This document shows positions 52,024 to 60,436 of a DNA stretch of 64,000 bases, piece by piece. Where the stretch lies: the NCBI RefSeq assembly GCF_025567125.1, contig NZ_JAOQJI010000007.1, forward strand, positions 62,001 through 126,000, read 5' to 3'. The notes below the pieces were generated by a model. The model saw only the letters and a list, made by a program, of their open reading frames with translations, was not told the DNA's origin and ran no database searches. The position numbers and the translations under genes are program-made. This stretch comes from Phocaeicola fibrisolvens (lineage in GTDB: Bacteria > Bacteroidota > Bacteroidia > Bacteroidales > Bacteroidaceae). The first letter of the stretch is position 1, and the number at the start of each line of letters is the position of its first letter.

Positions 52024-53427
52024 TTAATCAGTTACGTGATACACACTAAAGTTTCGGATGAGAGGTTCTGCGGTACATTCCTCCACCACCAGCCGGAAGG
52101 ATTGGGCTTCGACGGCAGGGAAGGATTCGATGCGCTTGTGTCCCACGGAAGAGCCTTTGGCCACGGTGGTCCACTTGCCGTTCACCTTTGCTTCCACCCG
52201 GTAGGCCCGGATGCGTTCGCCGCCGTTCAGGTCTTCCTGAATCTGGTAGTAGTTCACGGGTTGCGCCTTGTCGAGCGAGAGCGACAACCGCTTCTTTCCA
52301 GTGGCCGAAGTGGCTGCCAGCGGCTGGCCGAAACGGCGGTTGATTTCCGCGCCCCATTCCTTCAGACGGCGTACGTCGCCCTCCGGAATCAGACCGTCGG
52401 GGTTGGGAGTGAGTCCCACCATCAGCGTGGCGTTGCGGCCCACCGATTTCTCGTACATCTCCATCAGGTTTTCCAGCGGATAGACTGCCTTGTCGTCATC
52501 GCCCGGTTCCCAGAACCATTCGTGGCGTCCGTTGTAGCCGCGCAGGGGCGTGTCGGCCATGGCTGGCACCCAGTACTTGCCGTCGGGGTCGCCGTGGGCC
52601 AGCAGTTTGTTGTGGTCGGCCACGCCGTCGGTGGCGTTGCTGTGGCTGTACGGGTAGGGGAAGCTCGACCAGCAGGGATAGCCTACGGTACCGCTTTCCG
52701 AACCACCCCAGCGCAGGTCGGCCCGGTTCACGTTATGATAGAACAGGCAGTCGGGCTGGTATTCGTTCACGATGGGTTCCACGTCGGGGCCCAAGCCTTT
52801 CGGGTCGTCGGCACCCCCGTCGAACCAAATCATGAAGAGGTCGCCGTAGCGGGTGCAGAGTTCCTTCACCATCTTTTCGCACAGTCGCTTGTACCATGCC
52901 TGACGGTTGCGGGCAAACTCGCCTTCGCCCTCCGCCTTGAAGTTGTGGATGCCCAGCAGGGAGTTCCAGCGGATGCCGATGTAGATGCCCGGCTGCAAGC
53001 CGTACTTGCGGCAGGAGTTCACGAAGTCGCGCACGATGTCGCCTTTTCCGTCGCGCCATTTCACGGCCTTCAGGCAGTAGGGGTTCACGTCGCTCTGCCA
53101 CAGTCCGAAGCCCGTCTCGTGGGTGGCGGTCAGGATGGCAAACTTGGCGCCGGCCGCCTTGGCCGACTGAATCCACTGGTCGGTGTCGAGGTGGTCGGGA
53201 TGGAAGATGTTGTAGTCTTCAATCGGGTTGATACGGTTGTTGCCTTGTCCGTACACCTGTCCGTCGAACACGTGCAGGTCGTAGTGGAATACCACGCCCA
53301 GTTCAGCCTCGTGCCATTTCATCTGGCGGGGAGCTGGTTTCGGTCCTTCGGGTTCGGTGTTTCGGGCATGAACGGCTGCACCGCAGGTGGCGAGCAGCAT
53401 CAGTAGGGTAAAGAGTGTTTTTTTCAT
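52024..53427 (-). CDS. alpha-L-fucosidase-like glycoside hydrolase, GH29
   Basis: This 467-residue protein has a signal peptide (about residues 1-22) and the GH29 catalytic core. Asp203 in FMIWFDGG is at the position of the nucleophile, and FHYDLH, LTATHETGFGLW and WNSLLG are typical of the family. A C-terminal F5/8-type beta-sandwich follows (about residues 345-467). The start is the ATG at 53427, because the extended frame begins with a TTG. It removes terminal alpha-L-fucose, or galactose in some family members. It lies 2 bases after the upstream sulfatase and 16 before the downstream one. Confidence 0.88.
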   Translation of the reverse strand: MKKTLFTLLMLLATCGAAVHARNTEPEGPKPAPRQMKWHEAELGVVFHYDLHVFDGQVYGQGNNRINPIEDYNIFHPDHLDTDQWIQSAKAAGAKFAILTATHETGFGLWQSDVNPYCLKAVKWRDGKGDIVRDFVNSCRKYGLQPGIYIGIRWNSLLGIHNFKAEGEGEFARNRQAWYKRLCEKMVKELCTRYGDLFMIWFDGGADDPKGLGPDVEPIVNEYQPDCLFYHNVNRADLRWGGSESGTVGYPCWSSFPYPYSHSNATDGVADHNKLLAHGDPDGKYWVPAMADTPLRGYNGRHEWFWEPGDDDKAVYPLENLMEMYEKSVGRNATLMVGLTPNPDGLIPEGDVRRLKEWGAEINRRFGQPLAATSATGKKRLSLSLDKAQPVNYYQIQEDLNGGERIRAYRVEAKVNGKWTTVAKGSSVGHKRIESFPAVEAQSFRLVVEECTAEPLIRNFSVYHVTD

Positions 53428-53429
53428 AT

Positions 53430-54887
53430 TCAATGTGTCAAGTATTTTACAAACGGGTCATGGGTCTTTCCGAGCCATTGGATGAGGGTCTGGCGCAACG
53501 AATCGCAGCGGGCCGGCTGGCTTTCCGCCACGTTGTGCAGCTGGCCGGGGTCGGTGGTCCGGTCGTACAGCCAGGTCTGCGTCACTTTCCCTTTCTGCAC
53601 ATCCACCACGTAGGTGTAGCGGGCGGTACGGATGCCGCGTCGTCCGGAAGTGGGGTCGGAGGGTTCGCAGTAGTAATAAGGCTGGAAAGCGTCTTCGGGT
53701 GTCTGAATCTGTTCCTGCAGGAAATACCGGCTCCAGTCGTGCGTCTGCACGGTGGACGGAATCTCCGCCTTCCTTCCCATCAGCGAGAGCAGGGTAGGAT
53801 ACAGGTCGGCAAAGGCCACGGGCAGGTCGCTCCGTTGCGGATGGAGTCTGCCTTTCCAGCAGCATATCATCGGGATGCGCATCGCTTCCTCATAGAACAC
53901 GTTCTTGCCTTCCACTCCGTGTCCGCCCATGCAGACGCCGTGGTCGGACGTGAAGACGAGGAGGGTATTCTCAAACAGTCCGCAGTCTTTCAGGGCCTGT
54001 ACGATGCGTCCCACCTGTTCGTCCACTCCGGTGATGCAGGCGTAGTAGTTGCGGATATTCGCCCGGAAATAGTCGCCTTCGGGAGTTCCTTTCTCTGGAA
54101 TATACGGTTTCTGCCGGGCCAGTGCTTCCACGTCGAGCGAGTCGTACAGCCGTTTGTAGGCATCGGGTACCAGCTCGTAGCCCGTGTGCGGGGGATTCAT
54201 GGAAACCACCAGGGCAAAGGGGCGGTCGGACTGCACGCTTTCCGTGCGGATGAACTCGATGGCGCGGTCGGCTTCGTAGGCCGGCCCCCACTGGTCCACG
54301 TAGTGGAACTCGTCTCTGCCCGCCAAGGTATCCCAGTACATCGGATGCAGGTGGTTGTCATAGGTGCCGTAGGCCATCCACCGGTCGAAACCGTGGCGGC
54401 GTTCGGGCGGGCACCATTCGTTCCAGGCCACTGCCCCCCGGTTGTTGGAGGTGTCCACGTAGGGAGGATGCGGCGCGTCGAGGTGCCATTTGCCGATGTA
54501 GGCTGTGGCATATCCCGCCTGCTTCAGCACGTCGCTCCAGCAGACCGCTTCGGTAGAAAGCTCCACCCCGTAGGGCGTGTTCAGCGAATTGCAGTTGCCC
54601 GTCACCCCGTTGGCCATGGGATACATGCCCGTCATGAGCATGGCCCGGGCGGGTGAGGATACCGGATAGCTGCTCACGGCCTCCGTGAAGAGGATGCCTT
54701 CGCTCGCCAGCTGGTCCAGATGAGGAGTCTGCACTGGCTCCTGTTGCAGGCAGCCCAGCGCATCGCCCCGGAACTGGTCGGCCATGATGAAGACCAGGTT
54801 GGGCCGCGAGGGGTTACCCTGCGCGAACGCAGCCAGCGGAAGTGCGGCCAGTGCGGCGGAAGTGTAGAGTAGGTGTGTCAGTTTCAT
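53430..54887 (-). CDS. exported sulfatase, Ser-type (family S1)
   Basis: This 485-residue sulfatase begins at MKLTHLLYTS (ATG 54887); a 30-residue upstream extension is rejected because the signal peptide starts there. The formylglycine motif is SSPAR with Ser77. Other sulfatase features are PNLVFIMADQFRGDALG near 29-45 and GKWHLDAP near 121. It is first of the enzyme genes after SusD and is followed 2 bases later by the fucosidase. A -7 box upstream (54946-54953) may give it its own promoter. Differs clearly from the second sulfatase, so the two may attack different linkages. Confidence 0.93.
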   Translation of the reverse strand: MKLTHLLYTSAALAALPLAAFAQGNPSRPNLVFIMADQFRGDALGCLQQEPVQTPHLDQLASEGILFTEAVSSYPVSSPARAMLMTGMYPMANGVTGNCNSLNTPYGVELSTEAVCWSDVLKQAGYATAYIGKWHLDAPHPPYVDTSNNRGAVAWNEWCPPERRHGFDRWMAYGTYDNHLHPMYWDTLAGRDEFHYVDQWGPAYEADRAIEFIRTESVQSDRPFALVVSMNPPHTGYELVPDAYKRLYDSLDVEALARQKPYIPEKGTPEGDYFRANIRNYYACITGVDEQVGRIVQALKDCGLFENTLLVFTSDHGVCMGGHGVEGKNVFYEEAMRIPMICCWKGRLHPQRSDLPVAFADLYPTLLSLMGRKAEIPSTVQTHDWSRYFLQEQIQTPEDAFQPYYYCEPSDPTSGRRGIRTARYTYVVDVQKGKVTQTWLYDRTTDPGQLHNVAESQPARCDSLRQTLIQWLGKTHDPFVKYLTH

Positions 54888-54939
54888 AATCAATAAATAT
54901 CCCCGGAGGGTGGCAAATGAATGTCGTTCAAACGAAAAA

Positions 54940-54979
54940 GTGTGCCAAAGATAGGAAAAACACCTCATCCTTGGCACAC
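54940..54979 (-). terminator. hairpin after SusD, with a -7 box at its end
   Basis: GTGTGCCAA at 54940-54948 pairs with TTGGCACAC at 54971-54979 (nine pairs). On the minus strand it follows the SusD gene and ends in TTTTTCG, as in a terminator. TATCTTTG (plus 54946-54953), an exact -7 box, overlaps the distal arm, so it may attenuate read-through and support a separate start for the sulfatase operon. Confidence 0.55.
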
Positions 54980-55013
54980 CAATTTCTATAATAGATTTAA
55001 AAGAATTCTATCA

Positions 55014-56960
55014 TTACTGGTTGGCATAGCTACCTGCTTTTACAGGCCATCCCGGATTCTGGTAAACTACGGAAGTAGAAACATCGCCACCTTCTTCGGG
55101 AGTAGACATACGGAATACATCGTATGACAGCGGAGAGAGGTAGTTGGCTTCTTCAAAGCAGTAGCCGTTGTACTTCTTGACCAATTCGTTCATTGCCTGC
55201 GGGCGCAGGTACTTGCTGACGGAAGCATCGTTAGGAGCCGTATAGTTCAGCTTGCAGGCAGTGCAGGCAGCTTCGAAGTCGGTGTGGAATTCATCCCAGT
55301 AATTCATTCCTTCTACCCAGTAGTTCTGCATCATGTCGAGTGAACGCCAGCGATACAGGTCGTCCTTACGCATACCTTCCGCAATGAGTTCGCTGCGGCG
55401 TTCGCGACGGATGTTGTAAAGTGTTGCGTCCACCAGTTCTTTTCCGGAATAGCGGGCCAGGTCGATTTCCTTGCTCAGGTCGGTAGCGTTGATGGTCTTC
55501 TGGAAATCAGGATCGACGCCTGCACGGGTACGCAGTGCTGTCCAGTATTTTTTGAGGGTAGCATCTTCCAGTGTATTGTAGCGCAGGTAGTAAGCTTCGA
55601 TGTAATTCAGGTAAGCTTCTGCCGCACGGAAGATAGGCAATGCCAGCGGATAGGCACTGTTGTAAGTCACGTTGTTGTCGGCCCATCCTTTGCGAGGAAT
55701 GTAGCCGGTGCTGGTCACGCGGATGCCACTGGCTGCAATCAGTCCGGGGTACTGGTACATGATGTCTTTCCCATTGAGGGTCATGATTTTGTCGCCGGGT
55801 TTTGCCACGGAAGTCACCAGACGCAAGTCGCGGTTTTCCATGGTGCTTTTCAGATTCTTGTCGCCCTGATAAGCGCCCTCACTTGCATAAATAGGCAGAC
55901 CGTTGGTCATCAGATAGCTGTCTACCAGTGAGCGGGTGAAACCCGTGTTGTCGCCGTGTGAGAAAATATAGGTCTTGTCGCCCACTTCGATGGCACCGTA
56001 GCCGTGGGTAGCTCCCATCACCTGGTTCTGCACCTTGGCATCTTCGCTATACATACGCCACAACAACACTTCGCCACGCTGTCCGGACAGGTCAGTCTGG
56101 TTGTAGAGGCTGGCATAGTCGGTTGTCAATGAGGAGCCTTCGCCCACTTCTTTGGCCGACTGGATAGCTTCGTCCAGGAAGAATTCTATTTCCTTGTTCA
56201 AATCGATATGGAAAGAAGCGGCATCACCCGGCCATCCCGGTCCACCCGGAACGCGTGCCGTACCTGCATGGTATTTTTCCCAGGTAGCTTCGTACAAAGC
56301 CACGCGTGACTTGAACAGCAAGGCACATTCGCGGTTCAGACGGTGAGCAGTGAAGCTGTTTGACTTGGGATACATCAGGTCGATGGCCTGATCCAGGTCG
56401 CTCAGGATGAAGCGGGCCACTTCGTTGCGCGGCTTGCGTTTGTTGGCTTCCACATTGGCAGCATAGTCACCGTCGGTCAGCACTTCGGTCAGGATAGGGA
56501 AGTCTCCGTATGCTTTCAGGAGGCTGAAGTAGGTGTAAGCCCGGAAGAAGTACATTTCGCCGATGTAATGGTTCACGTTGGCGCCGGGGCTCAGCGTCCC
56601 GTTTTTCAGGTTTTCTTCCGTGCGTGCCAGAAAGAGGTTGCAGTTACGGATGGTGCTGAAGCTGCCGTAGCTGCCAGTAGCCGGCACCTGGACGCGCTGA
56701 GGAAGGAAGTTATCCACCTGGTCGATTGTCGTCATGTCGTCGCTGTTATTGTCCGTGGTGAAGTATCCAAAGGTTCCTGTACCCGTCCCGTGGTCGGGCA
56801 GCAGACCGTACATGTTGTTGCAATAAGGTTCCAGCTGATTCTCGGCAGTGAAGAAGTTGCCGTCTACATTGTCTGAGATAGGCTCTTTGTCCAGAAAGTC
56901 GGCGCAAGAGGTTCCCATCAGCAAGGTAGCTGAAAATAAGAATATATATTTCAGTTTCAT
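55014..56960 (-). CDS. SusD/RagB-type outer-membrane glycan-binding lipoprotein
   Basis: This 648-residue lipoprotein has lipobox LLMGTSC (Cys19), followed by ADFLDKEP as usual in SusD proteins. Its TPR-like helices and the late RRERRSELIAEGMRKDDLYRWR motif near residue 530-550 define the RagB/SusD family. It is 23 bases after the SusC gene and 126 before the sulfatase. It should bind the polysaccharide at the surface and feed the barrel. Confidence 0.94.
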   Translation of the reverse strand: MKLKYIFLFSATLLMGTSCADFLDKEPISDNVDGNFFTAENQLEPYCNNMYGLLPDHGTGTGTFGYFTTDNNSDDMTTIDQVDNFLPQRVQVPATGSYGSFSTIRNCNLFLARTEENLKNGTLSPGANVNHYIGEMYFFRAYTYFSLLKAYGDFPILTEVLTDGDYAANVEANKRKPRNEVARFILSDLDQAIDLMYPKSNSFTAHRLNRECALLFKSRVALYEATWEKYHAGTARVPGGPGWPGDAASFHIDLNKEIEFFLDEAIQSAKEVGEGSSLTTDYASLYNQTDLSGQRGEVLLWRMYSEDAKVQNQVMGATHGYGAIEVGDKTYIFSHGDNTGFTRSLVDSYLMTNGLPIYASEGAYQGDKNLKSTMENRDLRLVTSVAKPGDKIMTLNGKDIMYQYPGLIAASGIRVTSTGYIPRKGWADNNVTYNSAYPLALPIFRAAEAYLNYIEAYYLRYNTLEDATLKKYWTALRTRAGVDPDFQKTINATDLSKEIDLARYSGKELVDATLYNIRRERRSELIAEGMRKDDLYRWRSLDMMQNYWVEGMNYWDEFHTDFEAACTACKLNYTAPNDASVSKYLRPQAMNELVKKYNGYCFEEANYLSPLSYDVFRMSTPEEGGDVSTSVVYQNPGWPVKAGSYANQ

Positions 56961-56983
56961 AATTATCGATTGTTTTTGTTAGT

Positions 56984-59900
56984 TTACAAAGTTACGTTTA
57001 CGCCACAAGAGAGGGTACGGCTCAACGGATAAGTCATACCGTTCTGATACAATGCTTCCGGATCGAAGTTCTTGTTGATGGAAGTACCTGTCCACAAGTT
57101 GTCGCCTGAGAAGAATACTCTGACGCGTTCCAGTCCGATTTTGTGAACCCATGCTTTCGGCAGGGTATAACCGATTTGCAGGTTCTTCAGACGGATGTAA
57201 GAAGCGTTCTGTACGAACTGCGACTGGCTCTGGCGGTTCTGGTTAGATTTCCAAAGAGGACGCGGATAGTAGGCGTTGGTGTTTGCTCCCAACGGGTCGC
57301 CTTCCGGACGGAAGAAGTCCCAGTGTTCCTTGTAACCGGTAGAAGACCATGCGTCGCCGTCTACACCCCAGAAAATCATACCGCTCAACAGATAGTCACG
57401 TTTGGCCACACCCTGGAAGAAGATGCTCAGGTCGAAGCCTTTCCATTCTGCACCGATGTTCAAACCGAAGCGGAAACGCGGAGTCGAGTTACCAATAATC
57501 TTACGGTCGCCCGGGTTGTCTACTGTATTCTCGCCGTTGGTGATTTTTCCGTCACCGTCCAGGTCGGCATACATCATGTCACCGGCCTTCCATCCTGAAG
57601 CAGCCAGGCTGACACCCGGAATGGTGTTCTGGTCTACCTTCTCCAAGTGTGCGGCCATTTCTTCGTCTGTCTTGGCCATGCCTACTGATTCATATCCCCA
57701 GATTTCGCCCAGATACTGTCCGGTGTAATAAGTGGAGAGTGACTTGCTGGCGTTGGGGTATTCCGTAATTTTAGTACGTGAATCAGAAAAGTTGAAGGCT
57801 ACATTGTAGTTGAATTCACCGATGCGGTCCTGCCAGTTCAGCTGGAGTTCCCAACCTTTGGTGCGCAAAGACGTATTGTTGCGTTGCGGAGCCGAAGCAC
57901 CCACAATCGGAGAGATTTCCTGTGCCGGTCCTACCATGTCTTTGGTATCACGGATAAAGTAGTTGAAGTAACCGCTCAAACGGTTGTTGAAAGCGCCGAA
58001 GTCCACACCGTAGTTGTAGCTGTAAACACGTTCCCAAGTCAGCAGGGAGCTTACCAGTCCTGGAGCGCTTGCAATGTTCGACTTGTTGGCCGCATCCAGC
58101 AACCAGCGTCCGCCTGCATCCGGGCTGCCCACTGTGACTGCCTGAATGGCATAAGTAGGATAGTAGGAGTTGGTGTTCTGGTTACCAAGGCTACCATAAG
58201 AGAAGCGGGGTTTCAAGGTGTTGACCCATTTGCTCAACGGTTCCCAGAAGGATTCGCGAGCGATGTTCCAACCTACGGAAACAGAAGGGAAGGTAGCCCA
58301 GCGGCTGTCTGCGCGGAAACGGGAAGAACCGTCGCGGCGGATGTTGAATTCAAACAGGTAACGTCCGTCGAAGTCGTAGTTCAAACGTCCAAAATAACCT
58401 AATGATGACCATTCACCGCGGTATGCGCCGTTGCTCTGTGTACCGGTAGAAGTATTGACATCCGGATTGTTGTCGTTCATCACGTCAGAACGTTTGGCCC
58501 ATACATTGTTGTAGCGGTAGCTTTCGCTGTTCATACCGAGCATCACTTTCAGGTTGTGCTTTTCCAGGAAATTGAGGCTGTAGTCGGCATAGAGTGAAGT
58601 GGTAATCATCGTTTCACGCTGCTGTTCGCTGTAAGCCCAAGTCTTTCCGGCTGCCAGGTCGGCGTCACCACCCAGCCATTGTTCGGGAATCGGATTGTTT
58701 TCTTTGTCATAGAGATACACTCTGGCCACATTGTAAAGGTGTTCGTAGCTGCCTGTACGCAGAGCCAGGTCACCGTGAATGGTCAGTCCCTTCATCGGAG
58801 TCAGAATCAGGCTACCCTGTGTAAAGTAAGTGTCGTCCTGTGTATTGGAGCGTCCGCCCGAGGTCAGCTGCATCAGTTTCGGGTTACGAGTGTAATGACC
58901 GTTGTTGTCGTAAAGCGGCATGTTGGGGTGCAGCTTGGTAGTTTCTGCAAAGAAACGGTCGCCATACAGTTTCAGGAAGGTCGGCATGCCGATGTCTTCG
59001 CGGATGAAACGGCTGTTGAATTCCAGACGCATCCATTTGGTGATTTCCGCACTGATGCGGGCACTGGCATTGTAACGCTTTTTGTTGTCGTTGGCGTAGT
59101 TCATCTGTCCGTCCTGGCTCAGGAAGGCACCCGATACATAATATTGTATCTTTTCATTACCTCCCGACAGGCTTACGTTGTGCTCTTGTCCGAAAGCCGT
59201 CTTGTCGATGAAGTTGCGAGGCCAGTTCTGGTTGTCGTTGGAGTTCTGGTTGAAGGCGAAGCAGTTACCGTTCTGTGAAAGAGACGGGTCGGCAGTGGTA
59301 GTAATCTCCCCGCGCATGTACTGCTGGATACGTTCCATGGTGATGTCCGAGAAGAAGTGTGCTTCACCGGAACCCGTGTTGTCGATGGCACGGTTGAAGT
59401 ACTGTGCAAAAGTATAGGCATCCAGCATGTCAGGGATGTTGGTCGGACGAGACCAGCGCAGGTTGTTGGAGTACGAAATGCTGGTCTTACCCTGCTTACC
59501 TTTCTTGGTAGTAACCAGGATGACACCGAACGGAGCACGTGAACCGTAGATGGCAGCAGAAGCCGCATCCATCAATACCGAGATGTTGTCGATGTCTTGC
59601 GGGTTCAACTGGTTCAGGTCGCCTGCCACACCGTCAATCAGCACGAGGGGAGAAGCGCTGGAACCTGTTCCCAGGTTACCTGTACCACGGATATTGAAAG
59701 AAGGATTGGCATCCAGCTTACCGCCGGCATCCGGGATGCTGACGTTCAGACCCGGAACTACACCTTGCAGGGCCTGGCCTACGGAGGTGACCGGACGGGA
59801 TTCCAGTTTCTTGTTGTCCACCGAAGCTACGGCACCGGTCAGGTTCACTTTCTTCTGTGTACCGAAACCTACCACTACAACTTCGTCGAGTGTCTGGGTG

Positions 59901-60199
59901 TCTTCCGACAGGGCTACCTGATAAGAGGTCTTGCCTTTCTGTACCGGGATTTCCAATGTCTGATAACCGATGTACGATACGACCAGCGTACTCCCGGCAG
60001 CCACGTTGTTGAGCTGGAAGTTTCCGTCCAGGTCGGTGATACCGCCGTTGGTCGTACCTTTAATCACTACTGACGCCCCGATGATGGGTTCATTCAGCTT
60101 CTTGTCTGTGACAATTCCGGAGATGCTCATCTGTTGCGCGTGTAGCGGTAGCAAACCTGCCAGCACTGCGATGAGCAGAGTGATGAATTGTGTCTTCAT
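56984..60199 (-). CDS. SusC/RagA-type TonB-dependent outer-membrane transporter with N-terminal CarboxypepD-like domain
   Basis: This 1,071-residue protein has a signal peptide (about residues 1-21), a carboxypeptidase-regulatory-like domain (SGIVTDKKLNEPIIGASVVIKG to about residue 100), the TonB box region TLDEVVVVGFG near 108-118, a plug (GQALQGVVPGLNV near 142-154), and a long barrel. It imports the oligosaccharides bound by SusD. It lies divergent to the sensor gene, which probably controls this operon. A -7 box is 66-73 bases upstream. Confidence 0.95.
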   Translation of the reverse strand: MKTQFITLLIAVLAGLLPLHAQQMSISGIVTDKKLNEPIIGASVVIKGTTNGGITDLDGNFQLNNVAAGSTLVVSYIGYQTLEIPVQKGKTSYQVALSEDTQTLDEVVVVGFGTQKKVNLTGAVASVDNKKLESRPVTSVGQALQGVVPGLNVSIPDAGGKLDANPSFNIRGTGNLGTGSSASPLVLIDGVAGDLNQLNPQDIDNISVLMDAASAAIYGSRAPFGVILVTTKKGKQGKTSISYSNNLRWSRPTNIPDMLDAYTFAQYFNRAIDNTGSGEAHFFSDITMERIQQYMRGEITTTADPSLSQNGNCFAFNQNSNDNQNWPRNFIDKTAFGQEHNVSLSGGNEKIQYYVSGAFLSQDGQMNYANDNKKRYNASARISAEITKWMRLEFNSRFIREDIGMPTFLKLYGDRFFAETTKLHPNMPLYDNNGHYTRNPKLMQLTSGGRSNTQDDTYFTQGSLILTPMKGLTIHGDLALRTGSYEHLYNVARVYLYDKENNPIPEQWLGGDADLAAGKTWAYSEQQRETMITTSLYADYSLNFLEKHNLKVMLGMNSESYRYNNVWAKRSDVMNDNNPDVNTSTGTQSNGAYRGEWSSLGYFGRLNYDFDGRYLFEFNIRRDGSSRFRADSRWATFPSVSVGWNIARESFWEPLSKWVNTLKPRFSYGSLGNQNTNSYYPTYAIQAVTVGSPDAGGRWLLDAANKSNIASAPGLVSSLLTWERVYSYNYGVDFGAFNNRLSGYFNYFIRDTKDMVGPAQEISPIVGASAPQRNNTSLRTKGWELQLNWQDRIGEFNYNVAFNFSDSRTKITEYPNASKSLSTYYTGQYLGEIWGYESVGMAKTDEEMAAHLEKVDQNTIPGVSLAASGWKAGDMMYADLDGDGKITNGENTVDNPGDRKIIGNSTPRFRFGLNIGAEWKGFDLSIFFQGVAKRDYLLSGMIFWGVDGDAWSSTGYKEHWDFFRPEGDPLGANTNAYYPRPLWKSNQNRQSQSQFVQNASYIRLKNLQIGYTLPKAWVHKIGLERVRVFFSGDNLWTGTSINKNFDPEALYQNGMTYPLSRTLSCGVNVTL

Positions 60200-60264
60200 A
60201 AGGTTCCTTTTTAGATTAAGTTGTTAATTAGATGGTTAAACAAATTGGGTGTCTTCACCTTTTG

Positions 60265-60272
60265 CAAAGCTA
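60265..60272 (-). promoter_or_regulatory. -7 box of the polysaccharide utilisation operon
   Basis: TAGCTTTG on the minus strand is an exact -7 match, 66-73 bases before the SusC ATG. No good TTTG was found at -33, as is often so for activator-dependent SusC promoters. Confidence 0.55.
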
Positions 60273-60436
60273 TGAATTTAATGTTTCAGTCACGGTGGGT
60301 AAACGTCGCATTAATGGGGGGTATTCTTCTTATCACCGCTTTTTTAGGGGTAAAATCTGTTTTTTTCACTTTCAGAAGGCATTTTGTAGCGGATTTTTGT
60401 TTTCTTTGCATTTGTTTACTAGGCTAAATCTAAAGA

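Noticed and set aside
51838..53406. A 522-codon plus-strand frame across the sulfatase and GH29 genes
   Set aside because: It spans two genes on the other strand and has no recognisable domain.
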